From: Papaver somniferum
Taxonomy: Eukaryota; Streptophyta; Magnoliopsida; Ranunculales; Papaveraceae
Assembly: GCF_003573695.1 (NCBI RefSeq)
Contig: NC_039363.1
Location: 127,331,302-127,395,301 of the forward strand
Length of the DNA stretch: 64,000 bases
Direction of reading: 5' to 3'
Part shown: positions 1 through 11,851 of the stretch, piece by piece
How the letters are laid out: the number at the start of each line of letters is the position of its first letter
Numbering within the stretch: position 1 is the first letter of the stretch
Translations under genes and position numbers: made by a program
Notes under the pieces: model-generated
What the model was told of the DNA's origin: nothing
Databases searched by the model: none
Seen by the model: the letters and a program-made list of their open reading frames with translations, nothing else

Positions 1-264
1 TTAACTCTAAGCTAAAAACCACCATCAAAAACTGTATAACAATGATCGAGACCGATGCGTTCTCATTGTTATAGTTACGGATCTTCAACAACAGTGATGC
101 TAAACTTACAACCTTTGGGATCATTGGAGTACTTGGAAGTGACGAATATTTCGAGGAATGTTGAAGATTAGACATGTGGAATAGGAGCTACTAAAGTTTC
201 TTTATCTTTTTTGTATTCCATATGTATTGATAGTTTTGTCACTAAAATTGACAAAGGGGGAGAT
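1..264 (+). mobile_element. 3' internal end of a Copia/Sirevirus-like retroelement
   Basis: The last stretch before the LTR at 265 has the arrangement typical of plant Copia elements: a segment reading TTTTGTCACTAAAATTGAC, then a polypurine tract (AAAGGGGGAGA, 253-263) abutting the LTR start TGTTAG. No pol reading frame reaches into the window, so the coding part lies to the left of base 1. The same arrangement is seen in reverse at 31726-31760. Assignment to Copia rests on the polypurine tract and on the LTR type, not on protein. Confidence 0.65.
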
Positions 265-2704
265 TGTTAGAGCATTGCTCGGTCGAACTCGCATGCGTTT
301 CTATCTCAAGCATGTTTGTCAATGTTAGTGATCAAAACTATAAATCTTGATTTCTAGTCTACTATAGCTAAGTCTCGGACTAGGATAGAAAGTGTAGTTG
401 AGCTCAAGGACTTCATGGCGATTCATCATACAAGAAGAAGAACTACTCAAGGAACCGGTGGAACTTCTCGACAAAAAGGTATGTGAAGAATTGTACTTAT
501 CTGTCACTCAAAAGACTATCTACTCTATCTCCTACTTCTTGAGACAAAAAGTCGTATGCTATATATAGACTTAGTTTATATACATTTGGTATTTCGAGCC
601 GAGTATACCTCACCTATCTATATCTCGAAATATGTGTTGGTAAGCGTTTCTCTTCGATCATGTTTATCATTACCTAGTGACGAAAGTCATGATATGTTTT
701 AATCACTTTGAAAATTGCTTTGACAAGAAACGGTGTAACAACTGTATAATGTTCTCTAAGAATGTTTCAATGGTTGGAATGAGAGTTTAGATTACATAAA
801 CAATGATGGAAATAAGTATTGTCGTGGAAACACATATGTGCATAAGTCCTATCCCTTGAATCAAAGTTATCGAACTTTGTTGATCAAGAGAAGCCGGAAG
901 AATGGCTGGTTGCCAAGTCCGCGAACTCAGTCCACGAACTGCCGAACTTCTCATCCCGAGAAATTCTACTGGAGTTGACAAATTTTTACGTGAGTACCAG
1001 TCCGCGAACCCAGTCCGTGAACCAACGGAAAGTCTTTGCGGAGATTTTCTGTCGGAGTTTGTAAACTCTGCCCGGTTGCTTAAGTACGCGAACCTAGTGT
1101 GCGAACTTAAGAAGGTTATATATCTGAAGATGATTTCTGAACTTAAACTTATAAAGACTAAGGAATGCAATTTGCAAACCGTGGCTATAAAGTTCATGAA
1201 CCGATTCAAGTGAATCAAATAATCTTTGCTTCAGTTGTGTATTGTGTAGTACATAAGATTTCCTTGCAATTGAACAATTCTCTAACTAGTTCACTTAAGT
1301 CATTTGAACTAGTTATGGTGAAGAAGAATATGGTTGGTATGAAATGCTCATATGGCTAACCTTTTGGTTAACTATTGTGGAACCAACAATTTACACGTTT
1401 GGGTACGGTTAACAAACCTAGAAGCGTGCATTTCATTTCTGTATAACAAGCTAAGTTTTCGATCTAACGGTTGAGAAATATTATCTTGAATCTAAATCTG
1501 GTTTTCATCTAATGGTGGATATTGTTTCCTTTGTGACTAAGGCGAAACCTTGATTTGAAAGACTATATAAGGGGACATCTAGCAACTCTGCAAAACTAAT
1601 CCCCACACTTCAAGTGTGATACTAGTTTGAGTGCTAGAGTAGTTTCTCCTTTAACCTTTGGTTTTTTTCTTCTTAAACCAGGTTAACGACTTAAAGATTT
1701 CATTGGGATTGTGAAGCCAGACCGATACTACTTTTATCATAGTTGTGTGATCTGATCTTGCATCTTCTATCATACGAGTACAATCAGATTGATTGGCTTG
1801 AGATTAATATCTCCGATTGGAAAGATATAAAAAGTAGTCACAAACATCTTCGTCTCATTGTTTGTGATTCCACAACATCTTGTTTCGCTACCATACGATT
1901 AATATTGTTGTGAGGTGATTGATTTATTTAGGATGTTCTTCGGGAATATAAGACCGGATTATCAATTGGTTCCTGTTCACCTTGATTATTATCAAAAGAT
2001 GGAACAAAAACTTTAGGGTTTTTCTGTGGAAGACAGATTGATCCTTTGATAGATTTGTCTGTGTGAGACAGATTTGTTTATTGTCAAAGCCTGCGATTTT
2101 GGGTCGTAGAAACTCTTAGTTGCGGGTGAGATCATCTAAGGGAATCAAGTGCGCAGTATCCTGCTGGGATCAGAGGCGTAGGGAGTACAACTGTACCTTG
2201 GATCAGTGGGAGATTGATTGGGGTTCAACTACAGTCCAGTCCGAAGTTAGCTTGGAGTAGGCTAGTCTCTGTAGCGGCTTAATACAGTGTGTGTTCAATC
2301 TGGACTAGGTCCCGGGGTTTTTCTGCATTTGCGGTTTCCTCGTTAACAAAATTTCTGGTGTGTGTGTTATTTCAGTTTCCGCATTATATTGTTTTATCTT
2401 TATAATTGAAATAATACAGGTTGTGCGTTATATCATCAATTAGAGTAATCCAACCTTTGATTGTTGATTGTCATTGATTGATCCTTGGATATTGTTCTTT
2501 GGTACCATCCAAGTTATTCCTTGTATTTGATTAGTACTCGCAGTTTCCATTTGAGGAAATAAAATCAAGAGAGAGATATATAAACTCGTTGATGTACTTT
2601 TAAATGATTGAGTCTTGTTGATTCTCTTAAAAGTATATTCGAGTTTGTCCATACAGATTGCTAAGTGAAATATTGGGTGGTGTTGTTAGATCCCCGCTTT
2701 TTCA
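265..2704 (+). repeat. 3' LTR of family LTR1 (Copia/Sirevirus-like), 2.44 kb
   Basis: It begins TGTTAGAGCATTGCTCGG directly after a polypurine tract and ends CCCCGCTTTTTCA, giving the canonical TG...CA ends. A second copy lies in reverse at 38140-40866 and a fragment of the 3' end at 28501-28680, which confirms the boundaries. A TATA motif (CTATATAAGGGG) lies about half way along. The short ORFs inside are not conserved between copies and I regard them as chance. No PBS follows 2704, as expected for a 3' LTR. Confidence 0.8.
1563..1570 (+). promoter_or_regulatory. TATA box of LTR1
   Basis: The motif CTATATAAGGGG is conserved in the reverse copy near 39645. Its position in the middle of a long LTR fits the U3/R boundary. 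Confidence 0.5.
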
Positions 2705-3690
2705 ATTCTTTTTTTCTTATGACATGATAGTTTCCCACAATTTGGATTCTCGAATTTTTGAACAAGACACCAACCAGAGTTGGGGTTCGGATTGGAATTC
2801 TTATTCAATTGAGGCATGTGCCTACGTTCAACTTTTGGATTCTATAACTAGGATAGATGGGGATATGGAGTATACTAAAGTAGACTAATTATATTTACAC
2901 GAATGTCATTACAGAAATTCAGAAACCTAACTAATCTAATTCAATTCCCAAACAAAATCAAAATATGTTCCATTTTAATACAATATTCTCTTCTCGCTAG
3001 CCGAACCCAAGCTCGTTCCTTCAACGAGATTAATTATTTTCTCATCATCGCAACACGGATTCAGAAAATTTTGATCTTCAATTAAACACAACTACAGAAT
3101 GAGTCACATCAATATTCTGCTAGAGATAAGTTTCTTAATCCTGCATTGAGACGAGATGCAACTCAATCAAGAGTGCTAGAAATTAAAGAACCATTTAAAG
3201 AAGAAGTTGAATCACAAGCTGAGTCAAGTAAATAAGAAGTTGAATCTCAACACAACCAAAATATATACTCGAAGTTATTCTCCACAAACCCATTTTTTTT
3301 ATTGATAAATTAGGTTTGCATCAATTAAAAATAGGATTTTGTAGTAATGGAGTAACATTCGGCTACTTAAAAGACCACAAACCTAGACTAACCTACACTT
3401 GTTTTTCATTTTGTAGATGCAGAAGAAAGTTCGGCTAATAAAAATCTTAGCCGAACTTCATACTATGAAGAATAACACTAGGTTTGGCTTTCATTTTTTT
3501 TTCTTTTTTTCGTGTTAGCCGGAACTTATGTTGTTAAGATTAAATTCAAAAATTAAACTCAAAAGTGACATAGATCTTGTTTCTCAATCTCACTAAATAT
3601 GTTGTTCTTCATCGTACTCCAAAAACTAGTTTACCCTCTTCTTTTTTTAGCAAAGGTATTATATATATATATATATTGGTATTGAAGCTC
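2705..3690. other. Non-coding flank with an old gene-like fragment
   Basis: AT-rich sequence between LTR1 and the 3' end of LINE-A. The stretch 3020-3237 can be aligned with the reverse complement of 21510-21720 on the far side of LINE-A. The shared core translates to NP-x-LRRDATQ-x-RVL followed by an acidic E-rich run, with frameshifts in both copies. The remainder holds T-rich runs and one TA microsatellite. I recognise no intact gene here. Confidence 0.45.
3660..3675. repeat. (TA)n microsatellite
   Basis: Sixteen bases of alternating T and A directly upstream of the LINE-A target site. Confidence 0.9.
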
Positions 3691-3819
3691 AAAGAGCTAG
3701 TTTTTTTTTTTTTTTGAAGCATGTATATATTAAAAAGGAACTAATTAGAGATTACACGGGGAAAGTAATTCACATAGAGTGACTTAAGAGAATTTGATCA
3801 AGAAAAGGCGGGTTTGATT

Positions 3820-4336
3820 GGTTCTATATTATTGTCATATAGTTTCCTTCTTCACTTCTATCTGCTTCAAAGTTTGCTATACCATCAGCTGCTTGGTTTC
3901 CCTCTCTATAATTGTGTTGAATGTGGCAGGAAGGTATGCGGCGCATTCTTTGTTTGATTTATGCAACCATTTGTGATATATACCAAGGAGCTTCCGCTGA
4001 TGTTCTGATAAAGTGCATGAGATTCTCAGAGTCCGTTTCAATTATCACTCTTGGCCATTGTCTTTCCATCGCTATTCTGGTTGCTATTACGGTTGCCCAT
4101 GTCTCTGTCGTCAGCGCAATAGTTAAACCTAGAGGTTGTGAAAAAGCCATAATGGTTTGTGCATTCGAGTCCATGCAAATGAATCCCACTCCTGCTATAC
4201 CTGGATGGCCTCTAGCAGCCCCATGTGTGTTTATTTTTATCCAACCCGAATCTGGAGTAGACCATCCAACTTGAATGATTGTAGTTGTTCTTGTGATGGT
4301 TGTTGCAATCCTTGGAGTTGGATCTCCAAGTAGCAC
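3820..4336 (-). pseudogene. LINE-A RNase H domain and C-terminus
   Basis: The frame from 4336 encodes an RNase H-like fold: GWIKINTHGA at the first strand, where the usual catalytic D is replaced by H, then ETWATVIATRIAM with the catalytic E, and IIETDSENL with the catalytic D. Past a frame change near 3950 the ending NYREGNQAADGIANFEAD carries the fourth conserved D. This is the C-terminal RNase H of plant L1 ORF2. The non-canonical first residue and the frame change indicate decay. The 3' untranslated part and poly-A tail lie immediately downstream, down to 3701. Confidence 0.75.
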
Positions 4337-4496
4337 CGGTGGAGAGATTTTTCTTGCCCATTCAAATTCGTGTTGTTGTGCTAGAGCTGTCCTCAGGATG
4401 TTTTCTTGGTGAGATTTGGATTGGTTGAAGATAAGTTCATTCCTGGTTGTCCATAGCGCCCAAAAAAGAAAACAAAAAGATGTGATGGTGGTTATA

Positions 4497-5222
4497 TCAG
4501 TAGAAGCTTGTAAGCAATATGGTTGTTTGAAGATTTAAGGTGATTGGTTGGTTGTTATGTTGAAGATGGTTTGTTGGTATGCGGTTTAAGAGGTTGGTCC
4601 ATGCCACTACTGCTACAGGACATTGAATAAGCATGTGTGTCACCGATTCTGGGTCGGAGTTGCATCTGGGACACATGTTTGAATTGGTGAGGTTGATGTG
4701 GTGTAATAAAGCGAAGGTTGGTAATCCTTCGGTGATAGCTTTCCACATGAAAAGCTGAATTTTTGGAGGACATGGTAAGGTCCATAGAAATTTGGTGGTT
4801 GGGAGGGGGTTTATGGTTGTATGGTTATCTTGTTGGGCTAAACAGTTGTATCCCGAAGCAGTGGTATATTTTCCGAATTTCGAATGTGGCAAGATTATTT
4901 TATCTTGTTGTCCAGGGGAAGGTGGATATTGATAATATGTTGTATTGCATCAGGTGGAAGGTTGTGTAGCTGATCATTTCTCCAATTATGAGTAAGAGGG
5001 TCAATTATATCAGCCACAGTTTGGATAAGATAGCAATGTGTAGGATCAAGGTTATGAAAATGAGGTATCCAATTAGCTTTGATGGGAGTGTCTAAACCAT
5101 TTCATATGCGATGAAATAACTGTTGTTTTACAAAAGGAATAAGGGATGCCATTTGCTTCCATTATGGGATGGCAGTAGAAAGAAAAGTGATCTTACCTTG
5201 AAAAAATGGTTAATGTTGGAGG
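4497..5222 (-). pseudogene. LINE-A zinc-binding (zf-RVT) region
   Basis: The frame 4892-4497 contains the zf-RVT signature of plant L1 ORF2: TASGYNCLAQ, then KFLWTLPCPPKIQLFMWKAI, then LTNSNMCPRCNSDPESVTH with a Cys-x2-Cys pair and HMLIQCP with the second ligand pair. The region upstream to 5222 is continuous with the RT part at 13149 once the Gypsy-A insertion and one TACTT copy are removed. Its role in the living element would be nucleic-acid binding of the ORF2 protein. The frame is broken on both sides. Confidence 0.7.
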
Positions 5223-5227
5223 TACTT
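5223..5227. other. Target-site duplication of Gypsy-A (left)
   Basis: TACTT here and at 13144-13148 flank the LTR ends exactly, which is the 5-bp duplication made by Gypsy integrases. Confidence 0.85.
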
Positions 5228-6518
5228 TGATAGACCGTTTTTGTTTCTACGTTGTCCTTAATTTCATGTATTGTTGGTACTCAAATATTTGTACTTATTA
5301 TGGTATTTTATGTGTTTTTAGGTATTTTTGGAAATAAACATTCTTGGAAAAATCGGCTCGAAAAGTCGTCTAAAGCACCGGAAGGAACGTATTATTCATA
5401 CTCTCACTTGTGGATAAGGGTCTCCCAAATGATAAGGGGTACCCAAAGGATATTTGCACCCAAGAAGCTGATCAGAGACACCCCTCATGGCATATGCTAT
5501 TCGCACGCCAGGACCGGATAGTGGGCACCCATCTTCTTCTTCACGGGAAATATATTTGGCGGGAAAAGAAATCTCAACTGTGTGAGATTCTGGTCATGAC
5601 ATTATGGGGATATTTGTGTCTTTAAGACATGATTATCTTCTTACCATGATAGTAAGATTTTGTACGTGTCTTGAATGGAAGGAAATCGTATACTTTTGGA
5701 TATTTTCGAAAAAAGGGAAGGAATTATTCACGGAATTAATTGAAGATATTCTCTTCATTATTTGGCTCAATTAAATGAGAAGATTTGGATATACCATACA
5801 ACTCAGAAGACGTGTGAAAATGGAGAGGCAATATTCCCGTGAAATACTTTCATTAACTGCAAAGATCTTTTGGAGTAATTGAGATGATTGTCGACCTAAG
5901 ATTGACTTCACAATATAAATAAGAGTGTCTTGGGTATCAGTGAGCGGATGGAGAGTTTGGGGATCGTTTAGAGCAAACCCGGTTTAATCATTATTTTCTC
6001 CCATTTCATCACTTGTAAACACTTTTGAGCAATGAAAAATTATTCTGAGTGTGTTTCCAATATGCGGAGCTAAACCCAATCCTTGGGGCTATGGAGGAAG
6101 CCGTTGTTTCGGTAAAAGTGATATATTTTTATTAATTAATTACAACAACTCTATTATGATTTTTGCATTGAACTAAAAATTGTTTATATGATTTTGATTA
6201 GTTAGGTGTATTTTCTCTTGATAGAATATGCTTGCTTTAGGGTTTTGATATTCTATGCTTGGATTAACATCTATTCTTTTGGAAATCTACATGTCTAGGC
6301 AATACTATTACAATCAATTTGAATGTTTAGTTGCATAATTATTGTTTTATTAAATCACTAAGATCAACCAATGGTGGAATCCTAGTCCCATTCTCTCCAT
6401 AATTTTCACAACATCTTTTTAATTTAGTTCGCTATTTTTATTTATGAAATAATCTAAAAATCCGCTTTCACAAGTCTTGAACGAATCATATTACTACAAC
6501 AACTTTGAAATTACATCA
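5228..6518 (+). repeat. 5' LTR of Gypsy-A
   Basis: Starts TGATAGACCG and ends AAATTACATCA; near-identical to 11852-13143. A TATA-like motif (CAATATAAATAAG) lies at about 5911-5923. Confidence 0.88.
5913..5921 (+). promoter_or_regulatory. TATA box of the Gypsy-A LTR
   Basis: ATATAAATA, identical in the 3' LTR near 12540. It lies about 600 bases from the LTR end. Confidence 0.45.
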
Positions 6519-6524
6519 AATTTT

Positions 6525-6541
6525 TGGCGCCGCTGACGCGG
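6525..6541 (+). other. Primer binding site of Gypsy-A
   Basis: TGGCGCCGCTGACGCGG, six bases after the LTR. The first eight bases match the complement of the 3' end of plant tRNA-Asp, the usual primer of Athila-type elements; the rest is degenerate. Equivalent sites are at 49661-49678 and 63301-63318 in reverse. Confidence 0.65.
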
Positions 6542-7650
6542 ACTTATCTTTAGGCTAGAGTTTTTAGATTTTCTTTTTTAGGTTTTTTTTTTATTTGTTC
6601 TTCTTTACGTTTTTGGGTTTTTGTCTTTTTCTTTCATATTTTGGAATTTGGAGCGAAAGAAAATTTTGCCAAAGCTTTTGGTGAATACTTAAAGACTGGA
6701 GTAAAATGCAAAGCGAAAGGAGCGAAAGAAGAAGATTTTTTTTTATACAAAAAAGAGAGGAAAAAAAAAGAGAGACATTTTTATTTCTGTAGATTTTTAT
6801 TTTTTTTAGACTTTCTTTTTCTTTTGGACTTTATATTTTTGGACTTTGGATTTTAAATATTGGGACATTATTTTTTTAAAACCCTACGGAAGGGTAGTTT
6901 AAATATAAACTGTTTGCAGAGAAGGACGGTGATTACAATATCACCACGGCCCCTCGGGTTCGTACATGACATAGGAGTCGTGGCCCGAGTCGACTACAAA
7001 GGTTCATCCCCCGTCTGGTACGGGAGGTAAGTTTGTCGAAACACTCGTGAATCCCCTGTCAGCGAGTTATTGTCTTCCTTCGTATGCATATATGTTGAGG
7101 ACTTGAAAACGGCTTCTTTAATTTCCCGGTAAAGGGAAAGGAATGGCCATACAAGATAAGGGTTCGGATTTCATCACCGTCCTCTTCTTTCCCGCCTTAG
7201 AAAAACGACACCAAACACGAACCTAAGCCTAAAATTTTGACTAGAACGAGACCGATAGGGTAACGAGCTTAACAGGAAAGTCATTCGAAAAATATTGGTT
7301 ACTCTTTTAAGCATACTTCGAAGTTCTTGAAGGTTTCTGTAAGTTGAATGCGTGACTGCGCCGCCTTGTAATACCGGTGAGGCCTTGGGTATCAAAGCTC
7401 CACCGAGCTTCCCTCGCCTATATTCAACTTACTTTAACTCGGATTGATTCCAGAGGGGTTTGCTTAAATTGTAACGAATTTCCGTTTGAAGGATTAGAAG
7501 CTGGTATAAAAACAATCTAACTGGAGCCATCATGCTCTTTGTTTGCTAGAAATCAGTAGATTTGCTGTGGTGGAGTCAGCCTTGTTTGTGTTTGCATAGA
7601 ACATCCCTTCTTTTTTAGGGCTTTTCTTTTTGATTTTGTTTTTCTAGTGT
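6542..7650 (+). other. 5' leader of Gypsy-A
   Basis: Untranslated leader between PBS and gag. It is T- and A-rich at first, then holds a GC-richer block at 6930-7080 that recurs in reverse in Gypsy-B (about 49130-49260) and Gypsy-C (about 54600-54760), so it is conserved in the group. The ORFs in it are not conserved between copies. Confidence 0.6.
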
Positions 7651-10003
7651 ATGGCCGAAGTTTTTAAACAGGCTTGGAAAAGAAACACTCTAGGTCGTTT
7701 GATTAGTGAAAAACCTAGTAGTTCTTCTTGTGAAGACGGGGAGCTCGAAGACTCTTCTTTTGAGAGCCCCGTTTTTGGAAACTTCATTTTTGAGAATTTG
7801 TCTCTTTGTGAGGAAAGTACTCTTAGTCCTTTGGTAGTGCCAGAAATGGAAACTTTGAAAGCTTTGCTAAACCCAACTAGGACCTCTCGTCCGTCTTGTA
7901 TCAAGTTAGCTGAAACCGAGGCAAATTATGAATTGAAACCTGAGACTTTACAGATGCTCCCAATGTTTTTAGGGAAGGATAATGAGAACCCCTATTTTTA
8001 TGTTAGGGAATTTGAGGAAGTTTGTGGTACTCTGAAAATTAAAAACCTAAGTGATGATGCGTTGAAACTTAGGTTATTCCTCTTTTCCTTAAAAGATAAA
8101 GCCAAATCTTGGCTGTATAGTTTGGACTCTGAGTCAATTAAAACCTATGACCAACTTACTTCTGCCTTTATACATAAGTTTTTCCCAAGGCATAAAACAT
8201 CGTCTATTAGGACACAAATATGTACTTTTTCCCAACAAGAGGGAGAATCTTTATATAGGTACTTAGAAAGGTTCAATGACTTTATATCTCAATGTCCTCA
8301 TCATGGTTTGGAGAAGGTTAGGTTAGTTCAGATCCTCTACGAGGGTTTATATTATTCAACAACAACCATGGTTGAGTCCTTATGCACAGGTGGGTTTGAG
8401 AATAAAACTGTTGATGAAGCGATGACATTTTTAAATGAAATCGCCGATAAGACCCAACAATGGGAAAATAGTAGGGAACCCCAGAAAAAAAATTCTTCTA
8501 AGTAGAGGAAATGTTAATAGAGTAGAAGGATCTTATGAGTCAGATGCCAAAATAGCAGCTATAGCCAAAAGGTTAGAAGCCTTAGAATTAGGTCATTCTA
8601 GTGGTAGTAGTGGAAGAAATGAGCCTTATTGGGAAGGCCATTCTTTTGAAGAGCAATCCAATGCTCTTTATAACAACACTAGGTTTGATAACCAATAGAT
8701 GTTTGACCCATATTCAGAAACCTATAACCCTGGCTGGAGAAACTATCCAAACCTTTCTTGGTCCAAGGGCCAGAATCAAGGTCAGTCTAGTAATGCTCAG
8801 GTTCCCCCATATTTTGGCTATACTAAGAATCCTTCAGCTCCGTCAAAGTTTCATAACCCTTTGGATAAGAAGATTATGAGTTTAGAAGAGTCTCTTTCTT
8901 TGTTAACTCGTAACACTGTGCAGTTTCAGCAATCTGTTGCTCAAGGTTTAGAAGAAAATAAGAGAATAGGTCAGGCTAACTCTCGGGCTATTTCCGAGTT
9001 GAAAACCCAGGTTAGTCAGATAAAGGAGACATTGAGAGAAAAAGGAAAGTTTCTTAGTCAACCACAACCCAACCCTATGGGAGTCCATCAAATATCTTTA
9101 GCTGGTGAGAAATCATCAAACCATGTGAACTCGATAACAACCCTTAGGAGTGGTAAAACGGTAGACAATAAGGTAGCCATGCCTAGTGGACATACTGTAG
9201 TTCCACCTTTTACTTCCCAAGAGGAGCCCGTAGGCGAGGAAACTGAAACAGTCTCTAAGGATTCCCAAGAAATTCCTGATAGGTCTACCTTTGTGCCTAG
9301 AGCCCCATATCCACATTTGTTAGCCCCAACAAAGAAGGAGTCGACTTTCAAAGAGATAATGGAAACATTTAAGAAGGTGAACATCAACATTCCGCTATTA
9401 GAAGCAATTAGGCAGATGCCTGCTTATGCCAAGTTCCTTAAAGATCTTTGTACACGAAAGCGTAAGCTTAATGTCCATAAGAAAGCTTTTTTAGCTGGTC
9501 AGGTAAGTTCCATTCTTCTGAACCAAACACTCCCTAAGTATAAGGATCCTCGATGCCCCACCATATGTTGTGCGATTGGTAATCACATGGTCGATAAAGC
9601 TTTACTTGACTTAGGAGCTAGTGTTAACTTACTCCCGTATCATGTATACACCCAGGTAGGTCTTGGTAAGTTGAAACTGACTAAAATGACATTACAATTA
9701 GCTGATAGGACTGTCAAAGTCCCTCGTGGTGTCATAGAGGATGTTCTGATTGAGGTTGATAAATTTATTTATCTTGTGGATTTCGTTGTTCTAGACACCC
9801 ATCCTGTTCAGGACCCAAGTCGTCAAATCCCAGTGATTTTAAGTCGCCCACTTTTAGCCACAGCTAACGCTGTCATCATCTGTAGGACTGGGCTTATGAA
9901 CATATCCTTTGGTAATATGACCACTGAACTAAATGTCTTTAATGTTAATAGACAACCTTCTGAGAACGATGATTTAGAAGAAGTGAATATGATTAGCACT
10001 TAG
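7651..10003 (+). pseudogene. Gypsy-A gag-protease polyprotein (one frameshift, one stop)
   Basis: The first 284 codons (7651-8505) encode the N-terminus and the retrotransposon gag (capsid) domain: LRLFLFSLKDKAKSWLYSL, then FFPRHKTSSIRTQI and the motif QQEGESLYRYLERFND. The frame shifts near the A-run at 8485, continues from 8435 in frame 2, and is stopped by TAG at 8696. Codons 8699-10003 carry a coiled segment, then KAFLAGQVSS and a retropepsin-like fold with ALLDLGASVNLLP (DLGAS in place of DTG/DSG). The group II capsid parts match Gypsy-B frame for frame, which locates the lesions. No RT follows. In an intact element it would form the particle and mature it. Confidence 0.8.
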
Positions 10004-10011
10004 TTCGGGAT

Positions 10012-10674
10012 TTGGTTCAGGATAATTGGCTTGACACTTTACTGGTAGATTCTTTAGATGATTTTGAGGAAACCATTCTCTTAGATCAGATATGTGATCA
10101 ATCTTTAGAAGAAGATCTTGAGTATTTTAAAGATTCTATGGACCCAGATATTCAGGCAATAGTTTTAGGTTTTTCTGAGAATAATGATGACCCTAAGTTT
10201 GGGGGTAGAGAACTAAAAGAATCTCTTGAGTATTTTAAGGACTCTGAAGATCCGGAAATTCAAGAAATAGTTAGAGGTTTGTCTGTGAACCCTAAGTTCG
10301 GGGGTAGTGATGGTTCTTGTGATTGTAACGTATCCCTAATTAGAGTCCCTAACTTGGGACTCGATACTTGTACATCTGAGATATTACTTGAGTCTTTTCA
10401 GACTCCGCAACTCGATCCTCCTGATACTGTCCAGGAGGTAACCCATGTATTAGAGACCCGTTTTTCGGATGAATCTATTTATCGAGACACACATATAAAG
10501 TTCAATTACGCGCCGCGGATAAACCCAGTTGTCTTGACAGAAACCTTAGATGAGGACGTGCTCCTTCTTTTCATTTTTCTGAATCAGTGTAGTTGTCTCA
10601 TACTGGTGTCAGCTCTATTTGGTCTTATGGACCCACAATTGTTTCGACTATTGATATATGACTTTGGAAGGTGA
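10012..10674 (+). CDS. Acidic linker of Gypsy-A downstream of protease, internally repeated
   Basis: A 220-codon open frame that follows the protease after a frame change at about 10003-10012. It contains a repeated acidic block: LEYFKDSMDPDIQAIV and LEYFKDSEDPEIQEIV, each followed by a PKFGG motif. A related segment is found in Gypsy-B (45715-45996, with HPKFGGNYDSSDC). It is probably the end of the gag-protease polyprotein, where Athila elements have a variable spacer before RT. The last 40 residues are hydrophobic and may be out-of-frame read-through. I know no function for it. The ATG at 10012 is only the first methionine of the open frame and need not be a start. Confidence 0.5.
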   Translation: MVQDNWLDTLLVDSLDDFEETILLDQICDQSLEEDLEYFKDSMDPDIQAIVLGFSENNDDPKFGGRELKESLEYFKDSEDPEIQEIVRGLSVNPKFGGSDGSCDCNVSLIRVPNLGLDTCTSEILLESFQTPQLDPPDTVQEVTHVLETRFSDESIYRDTHIKFNYAPRINPVVLTETLDEDVLLLFIFLNQCSCLILVSALFGLMDPQLFRLLIYDFGR

Positions 10675-11851
10675 CAATCCTTTTTGAGGTATTTTATGTC
10701 TAGCTAAAGACTTTAAATCTAGCATTTCCTGGAAGGTACTCATGCTTACGGTAATATCCTTCCTTATTTATTTTTCCATCGATCAAGTGGTAACAGTTTC
10801 TTATTGTTCATGCTTTTAATTTCATCTTTAGAACATTGAGGACAATGTTAGATTTAAGTTTAGGGGTGGGGAAGAAACTTTTTGTTAGCTCTTAGCTGCA
10901 ACAAATAAACTCCAGAGCCTAGAAATTTATGCTTATTAAGGTTGGCACTAACCAATCTAAGTGGATGGGAACATCTTGGTTGTAGGAGTTGAGGAACCAA
11001 TCTGATTATATGGAAACATCTAAAGAGTTTATTCATAAAAGCACAGACCTCAGGTGTTAGAATTAAAAAAAAAAACATGGTAGTTTCCCCATATCTCGTT
11101 GAATCCTAATCCTTCTGTTTTTATATTTTAAGTGATTTGGTGGGGCACACGATTCAAGTTGTTACCTTTGCTAGGGTGGAATATAGTGATTGAGATACCA
11201 ACAAAAAAAAATGAAAAAAAAAAGAGAGACCAGACCATTAGACCAACCGGAATAAATTCAATAAAGTCGACCACTGGTGCCCTTGTATATGCCAGTTGTG
11301 TTGACCCAGAGTTAGGTTTACCGACCACTGGTCCCCTTGTATATGCCAGATGTGTTGATATTAGTCAGACCGGTATCTCAGTCCATTAGGATAGGTTCAC
11401 CTTGGCAGAGGCCTTCAGACAGATATGGGAAACACCATTCACTTTTAACCATCTCTTTATCCATCTTCTTAATCTTTCCATGTGATTGGTTGACTCCGGT
11501 TATGATGTACAAAAACTATTTGAGTAGAGATCTGTCACTTATATATGAATTTTAGTATGCTGAGTGCAAACTCGTGTACAACAATTGGAATTTCGCATCA
11601 GGGTACTTCCTCCTATAGTCAATGATTGTATGCCAACCAAGGAGATTCTTTAGTGCCTTCCAAGGTTCTGCGTAGATAGATAGGGTTTGGAGTAAAGTTT
11701 TTGTGGGTACACCTCTGGTAAACCCTCCGGAGACAACACTCCGCCACTAGGGCCACCTAGCGGTTTAACGACTTGTTGTACGTGCTAAGTGTAGTCATTT
11801 TTATTTTCTAGATTTGCTCGAGGACTAGCAAATAATAAGTTTGGGGGTATT
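10675..11851 (+). other. 3' non-coding region and polypurine tract of Gypsy-A
   Basis: Where Athila elements carry pol and an env-like gene, this element has only about 1.2 kb of non-coding sequence. A conserved patch at 10833-10870 (translating IEDNVRFKF) and a duplicated 37-bp block (about 11268 and 11328, both with CGACCACTGGT) are shared with Gypsy-B. The polypurine tract AAGTTTGGGGGTATT at 11838-11851 abuts the LTR. Confidence 0.65.

Noticed and set aside
787..1213. ORFs of 143 and 103 codons on opposite strands in LTR1
   Set aside because: They lie in an LTR, overlap each other, and are not preserved in the reverse copy at 38140-40866.
2658..3085. Two ORFs of 76 and 60 codons after LTR1
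   Set aside because: The first begins inside the LTR end, the second has no motif, and neither has a recognisable promoter or homologue in the window.
6641..6856. 71-codon ORF rich in F, L and K in the Gypsy-A leader
   Set aside because: Low-complexity T- and A-rich leader sequence; not conserved in Gypsy-B or Gypsy-C.
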